DNA of 64,000 nt from Terebella lapidaria (GCA_949152475.1 OX424562.1:24180209-24244208); one strand, 5' to 3'. Counted from the first letter of the stretch, positions 1-13,342 are shown. Made by a program: numbers and translations. The notes: generated by a model from the letters alone, not told the origin.

Positions 1-366
1 GTCCAAGTTCAGTGGTATACAATAGTTTTCCACTTGCAAAAATACATCCGTTACATTTGTCTACGAGTTTGCTCATTTTCACAATAGAAAATATCAGGTC
101 TTTCTGGACACATCCATTCAACATAATGCTGAACTAGTACGTGGCGCCGAGAAGATTGTACTGCTATTATATTGAGGGGAAGGGGAGTGTAGGTCCAATC
201 CCATTGGTTTTATATAATAATCTTTAAATATTGTCTAGATATTTTGCAAATTATATAGATGGCTGCTTCTTATCACCTACTCATCTCAGAATTCGTCTGA
301 TTAAAAAACTGTAGGCCTACATGGTGCACATACAGAAACATATCATGAATTTATATAGGCCCATAG
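1..366. other. Non-coding, nothing recognised
   Basis: AT-rich sequence at the 3' side of the minus-strand methyltransferase gene. It may hold that gene's 3' UTR. I saw no clear repeat or coding potential. Confidence 0.4.
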
Positions 367-1470
367 CTACAAGAATGTTGCATTTTTCTGAACCCACACG
401 ATATCCTTGGGCCACTCTGACCATCTGGTGAGATTCAATTTCTTGTGACTGCCATCGATGGGGGCGTACTGTCTCGATTGGAAGAATCGCACCAATTGCA
501 TTAGCCGAAGGCGATCATCCGAGTATTCCGGCTGACTGGAGAACCTCGACATAGCGGACCATTCCATCATGACAACAGGCACGTGCACGCGATCGAAAAG
601 ACGCTCCGCATGCGCAAACGCCTTGTGTTCAAAACCTTCTATATCAATCTTCATGATAGCCTCTGAAAAATTACAGAACGGTGCCAAATCGTTCATCACG
701 ATTGTGTTGGTAACTTCCAGGCTGTCATTCCCTTTTTCTGGGCGACCGGTGATTTGTTCTACCTCCAAAGCACCCTGGTTGGTATCGTGTTTCTTGACAA
801 CTACACGTCCTCTGATATCACCCAGAGCGTTGTGAAGAAGTTTCACACGTGATTGGAGGGACTCCAAGTACACTGCCCTGTGAACTCGAGTGACGTGGCC
901 TGTACTCGGCTCAACGGCCACGACATTCCGCCCCATCTTAGCGGCTGACAGGGTGTACACTCCAATGTTACACCCAATGTCGATAACTCCCATTTTTGGG
1001 TTCTTTCTGAGGAAATTCTGGAACTTCGTGAGTTCTCTTCGCTCCCACACACCCTGTCTCACAATCGCCTTCGAGATGTACACGTCTTCGTTTTCCGGAT
1101 AAACACATATTTTGGTCGTGGGGGCGGATTTCAATGTCACACAGTTGATCTCCAAGGTCATGTTCGGAGTGGCGCTCAGGTTGAAAACGTTACATTCTTT
1201 ACACAAATCCATGTTGGGCGATGAAGAATCGGTCACAAGTATCGTGGAATTCTTCAAAAGTTTTGATATTGGATGTTTCCCGGTTGTAGCAAACTCCAGG
1301 CGTGGCCTGAGCGTATTCACACGATAAGTGACCTTGGGATGGTCGACAGAACCCGCTGAACTCTCCAGAAGTTTGTCCACTGTTTGACTGGAGTAGAAGT
1401 TGAGAAAGATGAAACACACGTAAACGAAGACTCCCAGCAAAAGTCGCCTGCTTCCACATATCCTGGACAT
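367..1470 (-). CDS. FkbM-family methyltransferase, single-pass membrane protein
   Basis: Intronless 367-residue protein on the minus strand. A basic N-terminus is followed by one hydrophobic segment (about residues 9-27, LLLGVFVYVCFIFLNFY), which suggests a type II Golgi or ER membrane anchor. A lumenal stem with several N-glycosylation sequons follows (NST, NLS, NMT). The SAM-binding core starts near residue 160 with VIDIGCNIGVYTLSAAKMG and continues with an acidic VVAVEP strand. Further on is IMKIDIEGFEH, the conserved FkbM signature. By family knowledge these are SAM-dependent methyltransferases, often acting on glycans or small molecules. The substrate cannot be told from sequence. Length and architecture fit the expanded intronless FkbM families of marine invertebrates. 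The ATG at 1470 is chosen because it places the anchor directly after a short basic head. The frame is open with no sign of decay. Confidence 0.88.
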   Translation of the reverse strand: MSRICGSRRLLLGVFVYVCFIFLNFYSSQTVDKLLESSAGSVDHPKVTYRVNTLRPRLEFATTGKHPISKLLKNSTILVTDSSSPNMDLCKECNVFNLSATPNMTLEINCVTLKSAPTTKICVYPENEDVYISKAIVRQGVWERRELTKFQNFLRKNPKMGVIDIGCNIGVYTLSAAKMGRNVVAVEPSTGHVTRVHRAVYLESLQSRVKLLHNALGDIRGRVVVKKHDTNQGALEVEQITGRPEKGNDSLEVTNTIVMNDLAPFCNFSEAIMKIDIEGFEHKAFAHAERLFDRVHVPVVMMEWSAMSRFSSQPEYSDDRLRLMQLVRFFQSRQYAPIDGSHKKLNLTRWSEWPKDIVWVQKNATFL

Positions 1471-2439
1471 ATTTGCGACGGTTTGTGATACATGTAGTGG
1501 AGAGAAGACACGATTGTGGACTTGACCTCAAAGAGATTTTTTATGATGATCCGGAAAGAACAATTCCATCCAACAGATGCCTAGACTTATACATGTATTC
1601 CTTCAGTTATTTTTCTTCAGTTCTACCAGCTTTGTGCTCCTCATTAAGATTAAGATTTTTATTTGCACACGCCCCGATACAAATATAGGGGACATTGACA
1701 GATGATTCGCATCACTGATCAGAGCAGCGAATGACGATTTTGTGATTGTGTGTTCAGAATATGGTTCGCTTACTTATTTGTTCATATTCAATAGAGAGAC
1801 ATGAATAGTGTGGACGACTTTTGAGAGGTGTCAAGATAAATGCTCCCACTTTTGGGATAGGGCATTCGAATAACCTAATCGTTAAAGCATGTAATGTATA
1901 ATTATAAATTGACGTTGAACTCCGTGAGTATAAATTGATAATACGACGTTAATTAACAATGAAACTACATGTACAAGAATGTTTATCAATTACCGACCGG
2001 TATATCGGCATTAGGTCTATTCTTGATGCAAGTGAACGTACATGCATTCCCATTCAACCAGTCACCGAACTATATCACGAAAAAATTACATCCATTCTTT
2101 TAATGTCGGAAGAGGCATAAATACATGTAGTTCGTGTTGGTTCAAGCGCGAATCACAACATTAATTTAACATAAGACTAAGGTGGCTGATATGTGTCAGA
2201 ATTTATCCTCATTTTGAGCGGGAATAGAGAAAAAAGTGATACCGTTATTTCATGTCTAATTCAAGTCAAATGAATTTTAGATCATCATATTTCGTTTGAT
2301 AAAAAATGCTAAAAAATAAATGTGTTACTCTCTATACAGAACCTGGATATCTTCTTCATGAACCTCATGCACATGAGTTATACTCTGATTTTTCTAACTT
2401 GTTTACACTGGTTTTTGGCGATATTGTTGCGATGCTAAA
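1471..2439. other. Intergenic, presumed 5' flank of the FkbM gene
   Basis: No convincing exon or repeat. This side would hold the promoter of the minus-strand methyltransferase gene, but I cannot point to a TATA box or other clear element. Confidence 0.35.
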
Positions 2440-2900
2440 TGGTATCGTTCCATAACTTGGCATACTTCACCTGGAAGCCAAACGGCAATTTGCTACCAAA
2501 TTTCAGACTTCTATCGCAAAGAAGTTGGCAATCTAACCCAATGTTAAATGTCAGCCTAAAACGGGATCTCGAGAATCTGAGCATAATAGAGAATTTGGTC
2601 TTGTTTACATTAATCGGGATTTGAAGTATCATTGTAATTTTGGACAAGAAGACACAATGGGGTGTATTCTAGACAAACATGTTGATTTCGAAAGATTGCA
2701 CAGCTACAAAACCGAGTAAATGCACAAGATTGTGTGCGGACCCAGAAATTGAATGACGGGGCTAAATTTAACATTGGGGTAGATTGCTAACTTTCTTAAT
2801 TTTCGCAATAAAAGTCTGAAATTCGGTAGAAAATTGCCGTTTGACTCCCAGCCTCGATCAACAACCATTAGCCAAATACCATCGTCCTGAAACAAAGTTC
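2440..2900. repeat. MITE-like inverted repeat
   Basis: Two arms of roughly 80 bp (about 2470-2552 and 2766-2855) are imperfect inverted copies. Both contain the words AAACGGCAATTT and AATTTCAGACTT. A third, single arm of the same family lies at about 17828-17905. The spacer is short and non-coding. I did not find certain element ends or a target duplication, so the superfamily is unknown. Confidence 0.6.
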
Positions 2901-5487
2901 CGAAGTCAAACTACTAGTAGACTCCTGTCCGACGGACTAACTGAACCACCAGGGACATGCTCGATAACAATAAAATTATTATAAGTATACTAGTATGTAG
3001 TGATGAACTGGCGAAGATACATGAAGGCAAACTCTTCCAAACTCGAATTCTTGTGCGGAGGTCTGAAAGAAGGACTGTGGAGGGTATCGTGTCATAGCCA
3101 ATGTCATACATTGAATCTGAATCTTTTGCCGGATCTCAGTGAGATTCGATGTGGTCTGAGGCATATGCCTCAATTTTTGCAATGGAAGGGAGATCAGTGT
3201 GTTGCATCAAGTTCACACAAATTCCTAGTTTTGTGTATACATGTCCAGCCTATACGGAGCTGGCTTGAGCTACAATATTATCATCTACACCGCACGTTCA
3301 ACCTTGTCTTCCCTCATATGGCCAGATAAACATCCAGTCTTTCGCAACCGCAACTCACCGTCTGGTTCGTAGGTTTATCAAAGGAGTTTTTAGTAACGAT
3401 CATCGTTGCAAAATACACTGAGACATGGGATCCAGAAAACAGTTTTTCCTTGCCTGTTGCTAATATATTCTGGGACATTAACAGGGTTAACATTGGATAC
3501 ACAAACGTTCCTTGCGTTGGCCTCTGACTATTACGTGTCCAATACATTCCTACCTTGGATGATATGGTAATAAAATATGTCTGTATTATTTGTACTAATT
3601 GTACTGACATTGAACTTCGAAACCTAGTGTATCAAACCCGAATGTACACTTGGTGCCATTCACCGTTGAGGGAATCTGGCCCGTCTTGCAGCTTAACGCT
3701 TACATTTCCAGAGGAGCCACAAGGCTCTCGGCAGGGATACTTTGTCCAGGTGGTTACTAGTTTGTAGCGCCAGGACATCCAGAGGGATCGATACTTCTTC
3801 CTACAAGCCTCACTCGACACGCGCTAAAGTGAATAGTGTGGCGGATAGGAAAATTGTTCCGTTTGAATTGGACATCATATTGCACACTACCGACTGGAGA
3901 GCCCTCCACGCTTTTATATTATGAACTTTTGGTACGCATGCTTATTATCACTGAAAACCTGCTGATTTTATAAAGACATGACTCATGTACATGTCAGTCC
4001 GGATACACATTGCAGTAAATTTGCTGGACTATGGCTAAATCATAAGATGAAGATAATATAAACAGAAACGCATAACTTTTATAGGTTCCTGATAGAAACT
4101 ATATTTTTCAACGTACAATGTATATATATCATACTCAACCGCTGTATATAGGAAAATATAACCGCAGCAGTCATATTTAGAACAAGGTAGCGCAAACTGT
4201 ATTTAATGAAGCTGATCTGGGCAATTTCTATAAGCCAAATTGAAGTTTTATTAAATATTACCTTTCCTTTCAGAAACGGATTTCTGCAGACATATCTCAT
4301 GAGCAGTTCGAAGGAATTCCATCAAATGTTCTGAATGTGGCAAGATTTCGTTATCCCATGCGGTCATCAGAGACCCCCCCCCCCCCCCACACACACACAC
4401 AGATGGCCACCACCAACATCTGAATCAAAGTTGTGGTCTCAATCCCCTTTCATCATATACCAGTTATCCATAAGAGATCGGTTTCTGATTAGACAAATGA
4501 AGCTGTGATACACAGTAATATGCTAAATATGTATACAGAGCCATATTTTGAGTTTTGTACCTGAGCTTTCAGGAGTATTGTTACAGCAAATTTAGGCTGA
4601 TTTTAGGTCCTTGGGTATTATGAATGTGTAGATCCACAGATCTCAACCGATCGCATTTGTAGGTACTTTATGTATGGGCAGAATCATCATAGCGTTCAAT
4701 TTTGGCCACAAGCCGAGGCAAGATTCACCCAACTTCCCCAATATACCATCTTGGATCTTTGTCCAAGGCTAGGCCTACTTTTTCCGAAAAACAGCAAGCT
4801 GGCATTGCTGGCGTTTTAGGGCGCTCTCGCATCACTCTCGATCCCTGAGTCGAAAGTCAACCAATGGAATAATTAAACCCAAAATAAATAGGGTTCTGGT
4901 ATGTATGAACACCCAGCACCCAATACCATCATCCTTGGATATCGAACCTGAATCATGCTTGTTGGACTGACTGGACCGCAGAGATAGCTTTTAAAAAATC
5001 AATCAGACCTTCCACATATTATTGATAAGTAGTGCCAAATATTTTTTCAAAACGTCAGATTTTCATAGTCATACATGTATAGGAAGATCCAGGACTGTTT
5101 TGCAATCCTGGGTAGCCAGGGAAGGTCCGTTTTGGGCCCGGAGGAGTCCGGAATAGTCCCTAATGCACTCAGGGGGGTTAATTCTGTGGCTAGGGGTGTC
5201 AGGAAACAATTTCAACATTTATAAAATAAAACCAGGACACAATTTCAAAAATGTTGGAATTAAATCAGGGGCGAGTATGCTGTATCAGTAACTATTATGT
5301 GATGGATGTTGTCTTAGTTTGATAATTATACACCTCGATACCCAGAATTTGAAAGAGCATTTTCGTTTTTGAATGAACAATTCTATGCTGCGTTACATAT
5401 ATCTGATTCCCCATCGTCATCCCAATGTATATTTGTACTTTATACAAGGCGGTATCATTAGCATGATTCCTAGGACACTACTGCTGT

Positions 5488-5493
<6 letters not shown>
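2901..5493. other. Intergenic, low information
   Basis: Short open frames only, with no recognisable domain. A C-tract followed by a (CA)n microsatellite lies at about 4374-4402. Nothing else can be supported. Confidence 0.35.
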
Positions 5494-5526
<33 letters not shown>

Positions 5527-5531
5527 CTCTG
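5494..5531. repeat. (CT)n microsatellite
   Basis: A near-pure CT dinucleotide run of about 36 bp, interrupted once near its 3' end by CG. Confidence 0.9.
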
Positions 5532-8050
5532 GCTCACACAAATACACTACACACCCAGAAGCCTCTACAATATTGACTGACATTGAAGAGTTCATCTCGG
5601 AGCAGATAGCCTTGGTCTGTGGTCGTGTCTCTTGAAGAGCCACTCATCCCCCAAGCCGCCGCCACCATGGCAGCTAGCAGTGCTCCTCTACACCCTACAG
5701 TCACTGGCACACATGGGGCTTCTCCCATCTCTCACTCGACACCAACCTTCTCCACTCCATCGAGCCAGAGCGAGAGTCCAGCCCTGCATTCACCCCTTCC
5801 GCCCTAGCCCCTGCCAGCTCATCCTGACTGACTCATAACAAAGACCCTGTGGAGGAGAGGCCATGTGTTCGTGGAAGCCGCGGATGGTTCGCGTCTGATA
5901 TCTGCTACGAGAAAGCTCGAGATTGCTCGGGGCCACATTGACCAGACGAGCCTGCTATAAACCGCCTGCTGCAAATGTGTGCGCATCGATATTGCTGTGT
6001 GTGTCTGCTCTAAAGGCTGCTTGCGCATGCAGTCTCATGGCCTTGTGAACCCTGCACGCCCTCTGCATCTTGATAGCACTTGTCGGTGGTAGACGAGCCA
6101 GCCAGTCATCTGTCTATATCGCCCATGACGTCGTACGCATATCAAGCAGACATCGACAGTGCATGTATTCGCGAGAACCCACAGCAGAGAGCGTGTGAAT
6201 GTGAAACACGGATATCAACGTATTCGTGTTCATGCAGGAAAGTGTGTGTGTGCAAGAGGCTGTTTTATATCGACGATCTGGACCCAATGTGTGTGCTACA
6301 GTCGAGTAGAGCCCGACCAGAAAACAGCGGCCACTCCATCCATAGGCTTGGAGGAAATCAATACGGAGTGGCAGCGAGACCTTGTGCCACTGGAGTCGTG
6401 TGAGTGATAGTGAGAACGACCCGTGGGGAGACCGGGAACTCGCCTGCACTAACATGGCCAGCGCAATCCATACACGCCTAGTCAGCCAGGCTGCCAGCAT
6501 TGAATAGACGGGTGGTCAGGCGAGGCAGGCTGGTGGGCGGCTGGCTGTAATGTATGGTTCTCCAGCCGTCCACGCCAAGCCTGCGGCTAGACACTGACGA
6601 GGGACATCGCTGTCGTCAGCAGGTGCGCTCGGTCAGACTGCGTTATACGGGCAATATTGATGCTGATACAGGGACAGGAAAAGACGTTAGACGGGACTGT
6701 CACACCCGCGTATAGACTTCTGGCTTCATATGCGGGACAATCTGACACACACGAGAATCACCAGACAGGGTCATAATGACAGGGTCATGAAGACTGTATA
6801 TGTCACGTGCTTAAGAATACACCTTGTCAAAGTGTCATATTCCACCTGATCCCAGGAAGAATCGCTCTCGAAATATATATAACGACTGACAACACTGTTC
6901 GTGAACACGATTGTTTGTACGTTGCTGTTGGGCACTTTACACGTACATGCAGCCTACTATGCAAGGGCCTGCCTTCTACCAGTGGATTCGTCTACACTGC
7001 GCTGAATGAATATCGATTTGGCTGCGAGTTGAGAGCGGTCTTCACAGCGAACGAGAAGTGTTTCCTGCCGACCCGGTCGCCTACTGGAGGAGTTCACACG
7101 TGACGTCACAGCTGTTCAACATTTGGCTGGCTGCTGGTCGAGCGATCGAGTCATGGTTACATGCGGGGTTCTTCAGATACCAGCTGTGTGCCTCCGCTCT
7201 ATCGATTGTACAAACAATTCTGCGCACGGCAGTCTACGTCAGCAACCCACTGGTGTGTAGACCTAGCTCGTTGGTTTACCGGCCTACAACAGGATATTCG
7301 TTATATTACTGATAGACCGGTCCAGGCCTGTTCTTATCGGCGTGTACGTGTTCTCGGCTGACGACAGGAATTAGACACACTGTATTTTACCTGCGTTGGG
7401 CGTACGCCACATAATGGAGACAACTGTGTCTGTGTCTATCATACGACAGGAAACTGTGTGTTAACGATGATGACTCTCATGAACATTTGTCACGCGTGTG
7501 AAAATATGTAGCCTACCATTTATTTAAACCAGTGCTTTGTACAAGTGTTTTTTGTGCGCCGGTTGAGGATAATTTCTGGAACGTATTTTCCGCTGCGGTG
7601 GATTTTGAACTTCGACAAGAGGAACAGCTAACACTACAGATTCGAGCCTTGAGTTGAGATATTTTCAGCCACCAGACTCTCCATATGCAGATACCGCGCT
7701 CTATTTTCACCAGGCCATACACTGGCAAAGCTTCCTACACTCGACATTCGTGAACTCCTTGGAAACAGAGGAGCCTTGGCTGGATAGAGAGAGAAGTAGA
7801 GCCCTCCTCCCCCTTGTGTGATAACCACCAGCAAGGCTCGGATACAAGCTGTCACTGCATGAAGCTCTTTGAGCGCGGCTTACTTTCTCCGAACCAGCGG
7901 GCTCTGACAGCAGTCTGCAGCAGGCAGCTAGGGACAGAAACATCGCCGCAAAACAGGCCACATTGCTGACCCAGACATTGAACGAGGATAGCTATATAGA
8001 TTCAGACAATACTCCTTCGCTTCTCCTGCTCGATAGATAGCTCAGTAATT
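5532..8050 (+). promoter_or_regulatory. 5' region of the three-repeat gene
   Basis: About 2.5 kb upstream of the ATG at 8051, clearly richer in CpG than the preceding sequence. It has no long open frame. A compound site CACGTGACGTCA at 7097-7108 fuses an E-box (CACGTG) with a full cAMP-response element (TGACGTCA). I infer that promoter and 5' UTR lie here. A transcription start or a 5' non-coding exon cannot be placed from sequence alone. Confidence 0.4.
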
Positions 8051-11000
8051 ATGGCGGTCTCTGTGCAGTTGAAGAAGGGTGAGACCTACGGGATATCGAC
8101 ACGTGACCGAGCCAAGTTCGGCTGGCTCTCAGTAGAGGGCGTTGACTTGCCCTACATTGTGAGGGATGGCCGCGAAAAATTCATTCCCGTGAAAATGGTT
8201 GAACAATATATTCTCAGTTTTTACCCGAGTACTTACCCGAAAGAATTGCAAGACAAACCGCCTTTAGTGTGTACTTTCATGAAACAAGACGAGTGTGACC
8301 TTCTGAATAAGTGTTGTGGGAAACGCGCGGGCTTCGTTGACAAGTTTGCCAAGACAGACCCCGTGGTTAAATTAAATGACTTCTTGCAATTTTTCGGATT
8401 CGTGAAATCCACGTATCCTGATGTGGTTATCGGCGTGGTGACTCCACACCAGTCACAGTCGCAGCAGCCCCCACAGCCCCAGTCACAACAAGCCAAGGCT
8501 CCGGCCCCCGCGCCCGACACGGACTCTGGCTGGGTGCTTGTCAAGGATGCCATGATTCCGTACGTGCTGCGCGGCGTGGCACGATACGCCCCCATTAACG
8601 TGATCCGCGGGGCGGCACAGATGCTGGTCGGAGTGCAAGTGGATACAACAGTCGCCACGGAATCCGAGGTGCTGTGCCTAAACGCCATGTGCCAGAAAGT
8701 GGGCCTTGTGTTTACTTTCCAGGCGAACACCTGTCTCACGAACCTGCGCCTGCTCAAGCTACACGACCCGCAGTGCGTCATACGAGATCTCCCGAAGGAT
8801 AATCCCATGGACGATGTGAACTCGACAGCCGCGGCCAAGGGGAAACCCGCCAACGGCAACCACGTGGTGCGTAACCAGGGCAGCGGTGGTCAGCGCGGCG
8901 GGGTAGGTCCAGTGGCGACCGGGGCGGGCGCACAGAGACCATCTGCCAGCAAATCCCTGCAGGCTCTCGCCAACATGGCCAAAGGTCAAGCCCAGGTCTC
9001 TCCCGGACACTCGCCTCCTCAGGGTGTCAGACCTGCCAACTCACAACAGGTAAAGAGGCAGACAGTAGCCTAACTACTGTTGTTAATAATAATAATAATA
9101 ATAATAATAATTAATAATGATTAATTAGTCAAGCAAATAATTGAAATTAGTAACAAAGTTAATCTTCTTCATAAGATGCAATCCATAAACACGAGAAAAG
9201 TTCACAGGCAACATCTCATCACATTATACGTAGGCCTACTGTTTGGGACCGATAATCTCAAATATGATACTGACACTGCATAATGAATGAAGATTTATTA
9301 CCTGTCATAACCACAAAGCCAAATACAACTAGACATAAAAGCCTATAGGCTTTGTGGCATCCCCAATTTTTTCTGCTTTTTTTTTAATTGTGAAACTAGA
9401 TTGATATTATAATACATGTACACATGATATTATAATACATTAAAAAAAAAAAACAGACGAAAACATAAGGCCTCCCGATTTTTTCAATCGGGACGCCTAA
9501 TTAGCAGATGCTACATACAATTATGTCAACGATGTCAGAGATGCAGTGAGCATTTGATGGACCTTATATATGTGTAGACAACAGCGTGGGCTACTAGGTT
9601 TGTATGCTCAATATAGACCCTACTACACATTGTTGTATGCATGGGCTTTCAACCTTGAAGAATGTAGGTATATATTGATGAATCCTCGCGTCTTCATCTC
9701 CCATGACCCCGGACCGCGCCCTTAAGTGACTGGTGACGCTCGTTACTGACATCACATAAAATGCCATGGCAGTGTGATCACTGACGAAGAGAATACAGTC
9801 TGATATTCATGCGAAAAACTATATGTTGAGTGCATTCGCTTCACTGACCAGTGTTGGATATGGATGATTCTCGAAATGACGGCATCACGTATTCATGTGT
9901 GTTTATTGGGGGGTTTGGTGTCACGATACCACATATACATGGTATGCGTCAGTTATGTTTGATGTGGGCCCAATGATTATGAGGTTTTGGACTTGGCCAG
10001 CTCTTTAACGAATTGGAGAATAATTTGTACATGTATACAAACATGAGTATACCTGTAAGCATTGACTCCGGGATGATAATTCTAGTTGCTCATCACCCCT
10101 ACGACACTCACTCCTACGTAAGACAAACTCGGAAGACACTTGGCTGGAGAGACTCGTGATCCAAGGTGACACTGTGTGCCAGTGTCGGTGCGTGGTTGTC
10201 ATGGTGGCACGGTGACCTCGGTGAGAGGACAGGGCCCACGTGGCCGCGGGTGGGGCGGGGCAGGGCGAGACAGGTCCGAGGTTAGATGGATATCACTGAC
10301 TCCCGAGATATCACTGACTTGGTGAGCAGGATACTAGGCGAAGAGCGAACTATAGACCAAAGAGGCCCATGCAAGTGTAATGCAGAGCATTGTAGTGGCT
10401 GAACGGAAGCCTCTGATGTGGGATCAACTACATGTGTCTGAGTTCCTATTGATTCAGTTAAGTATATCAATATTTTCTGCTCTTCTGTTCTTTAAACAAC
10501 ACGTTACACATCCCGGTGATGTTATGGATCGTGGGAGGGATTGGGTTCTAATCGTAGTTTGGGTTTCCAATTGTTTCTGATAATGATATTTTCAGATGAC
10601 ACAATATCCAATAATTGTTACTAATGATGCCATATAATTATAGACATTTGCAGGACGTATCAGTTTCGCTTTAAGAAAATTACGAATATAGGACATGCAG
10701 TAGGACTCCAAATTGGGCAATGACACCATACCAGATAGCATACACATGTATTATGCTTTATATTGCACTACAAACCCCGCAACAAACCACACCCAATGAA
10801 ACTCACATTTACATGTATACTGGTAAACCATGGCACTGCCACTGCATCGTTTATCACTTTGAACGTGTACTTGTTTTCCAGACTAGCAAAGCCTCAGCAA
10901 ACACGGGTGCTCTGAAGAACGGTCCAGTGGTGAATCGTCCGCCAGGGACCGTAGTTACCAAGCCCACGGCCGCCTCTGCCGCCACAAAGCCCTCTGCTAT

Positions 11001-11805
11001 CATTCAGCCCATGGAGTGCCACGGAAAAACGATCTCCTGTTTGATCCGAGGTCGAGCCTCTCAGGCTTTCGCTCTAGTTGAGGCAGTGTGCCGCGTGTAT
11101 TTCCCCAATAGCAGCCTCGTGGACTTCATACACTTCATGGAGATGGACCTGGCAGTGACGCTCTACGTGCTGAAGAAATCTGAGGAAGACGCTTTCATCG
11201 AATTCTACGGGATTCCCACGAAGCAGCTGCGGTGTAATCAAGTGATCAAGCTGAAGGATCTGAGGGACCGAATGCCCCGGCTCGTGGCTCGCTTTGGGGC
11301 CAACAATCCCAGCCTGAGCCTCAGGGGACCCGGCTCCGTGGGCAGTCGGCCGGACAGCCGGGGTAGCTCGGTGCACACAGACATGGGAAATGACGGCCCT
11401 GATGTCGAGTTTAATCCCATTCACAGCGTCCTCGATTCTGCGGACATCTCGCCCGCGGACAGCCCGGCCAGTGGAAGTGACGTCACGCAGTCTGAAGGTC
11501 AAGGACGTAAAACGAGAAGCCTGGAGAGTACGATAATGCGAATTCTCGACAAGAAACAGGGAAACGAGAATGAAATGGAGTCTGACAATAGCGTGCTTGG
11601 CACGAAGGAAATCGTTGACGAGGCAGAATCCGATAAGGAACAGGAGCAACCTAGCAAGGTACAGCCGACCAACAAGAGGAAGGCGACGCCCAGGCGATGT
11701 ACGCCACAGAAAAAGCTGACATTGATCATTGACGGGGTGAGAACGGAGATAGAGGAGAACAGCAGTGCTGGCACGGAGGATAGTGACATGGAGGAATATC
11801 CCTGA
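8051..11805 (+). CDS. Unrecognised nuclear protein with three copies of a novel ~90-residue domain (two exons)
   Basis: Exon 1 is 8051-9049 (donor CAG|GTAAAG, phase 0). Exon 2 is 10882-11805 (acceptor TTTTCCAG, phase 0). Together they encode 640 residues. Three degenerate repeats are visible, at about residues 13-118, 159-240 and 377-465. Each starts with a strand such as LPYIVRDG, IPYVLRGV or ISCLIRGR, continues to a P-x-x-x-V helix, a middle block (DECDLLNKCCGKRAG; SEVLCLNAMCQKVGL; less similar in the third) and ends in a helix like VVKLNDFLQFFG, LTNLRLLKL or VIKLKDLRD. Linkers are rich in Q, P, A and S. The C-terminus is acidic and serine-rich, with a basic KRKATPRR stretch that suggests nuclear location. 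I do not recognise the domain and assign no function. An AATAAA at 12399 supports 11805 as the true end. Confidence 0.8.
9050..10881 (+). other. Intron of the three-repeat gene
   Basis: Begins GTAAAG and ends TTTTCCAG. It contains an (AAT)n microsatellite at about 9083-9118 directly after the donor and a 170-bp Helitron-like MITE at 9329-9500. Nothing else is recognisable in its 1.8 kb. Confidence 0.75.
9329..9500 (-). mobile_element. Helitron-like MITE (family A), minus orientation
   Basis: Read on the minus strand, the 5' end is an imperfect ~13-bp-stem palindrome containing TCCCGATT and AATCGGGA. The 3' end is a hairpin AAAGCCTATAGGCTTT followed by a short spacer and CTAG, then T in the flank. 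A hairpin about 5 nt before CTAG with T after it fits Helitron 3' ends (CTRR inserted next to T). The same two ends bound a longer copy at 18156-19473. The interior is short and AT-rich with poly-A, hence non-autonomous. Confidence 0.6.
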
Positions 11806-12398
11806 ACCATCTGTGTATATCTGGTCTTGTGAGGGTCACGAGCTCTACCAATCTAGTGTTCATCTTTGTTGATTGTAATTGTAGTGACAATTCGTAAAGT
11901 GTGTTTCTGAAGTATAGTTTTTGAGTCTATGGGATATGATTCATCTCCCAAGAACAGTGCAATGGATGTATGTATTCACACATACAAGCATTTTATATTA
12001 ATATAGCAGCAGAAATGCATGTAATACACAAGAGGCACATATATATTGTTTGATGCAAGTACACGTGTTGGTAATACACTGTTGTTTTTGTCGTTGTTTA
12101 TTGTTGGAAAGTAATTTTGTTCAGTATGTTTGCAAGTTTGCAAAGTCTCACCTGAAACAGAGAAATCAATCGAAACCCTGTGAATGAATGATACAAATGA
12201 TATCATGCTCGTTTTTCGAATGTTAAAACATGTTCAAGTTATATGTGGTTTAACCGGACAATATTGAATATCGGACCAGTTGGAGTTTATAGTGAGCTAT
12301 ATGGATTATTTGTGAATACAAGGTACTGTAGGCCTACAGAAGAGGTGTGGATTGGGTTTCTGGAACTCTTGTAAATCGTATGCATGTACAATGCGACC

Positions 12399-12404
12399 AA
12401 TAAA
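12399..12404 (+). terminator. Polyadenylation signal AATAAA
   Basis: Canonical AATAAA about 590 nt after the stop codon at 11805 and on the same strand. It fits as the 3' end of the three-repeat gene. Confidence 0.6.
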
Positions 12405-12424
12405 ATGTACAAAATTCCGAAATT

Positions 12425-13342
12425 TTACTAGATAGTAAATGATACAATATGGTACTAGAATTTTTTTCTCTGACACGAACACGTTTGCCTCGGATGACTA
12501 CATCAAGAGATTAAAGTTAGAATCACTTTTAGAATTGACAAAATTTATTCATTCTGCGGTAGCTTTATTTTGTCTATAGAATAAGATATCGTACAAATTT
12601 GGGTCTGAAAATGTGTATTACGTGCCTAAATAGAGGTGCCAAATCAAGATTCAAATCATTTTTTCCCTCAAAGCGGCCCGCCTTGCAAGCGATTTCTAAA
12701 CACAGTCTCGTGACGTCATTGGTATGTGTGTAGTTACTGTGGCAACCGGCAATGTAGGCAGGCCGATCATTATCTATCCACTGTTTTCATGCACGATTAA
12801 CGGCAATTTTCTGAGTAGCTGTTGTCGAACTATGCATATTTTCTTTATATTCCTGACTCTCTCGAGATGTAGTTTCAAGTTTGCGTGACAAACAAGAATG
12901 CTAAATTTGGCTGATTTTAAAATTGATTAACTTTAAAGTTACGGTAACGGTAAGTAGCCTTATAATGATTACAGACAGGCAACGTCAAACCCAGCTCTCA
13001 ATATGGTAGACAAAAAACTTATAAAAACAGTGGGCATCGAAGAGGAAAATCGGACTGACTGCATGTACCATGCATACCAAACTAACTTTCGAATAATATA
13101 GCATGTTTGGGCTTGTGCAATGAAATAAATTGTCATGGCACGTTGGTCAACATTGATGAAGGGCGTATAATCTGCTTAGCAGAAATCCATAGTACCTTAA
13201 TTTTATTGGTTTACGATACTACGTATTAGTTGATCTAATTTTACACTAAACTAGCCCAATATGACTGGAATTCATGTTTCCGGAATTCGTGGTTGAACTA
13301 CAGAATATATAGAACATGCTCAACCAGTCATGGCCGTCGTAC
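12425..13342. other. Intergenic, nothing coding
   Basis: No gene or clear element. A TGACGTCAT CRE-like word occurs near 12712 inside a short GC-richer patch. Confidence 0.35.

Noticed and set aside
11498-11658. Donor-like sites at 11498 and 11659 that would join exon 2 of the three-repeat gene to the exon at 29789
   Set aside because: Phases could be made to fit, but an in-frame stop at 11805 followed by AATAAA at 12399, and the ATG at the start of the 29789 exon, favour two genes. RNA would settle it.
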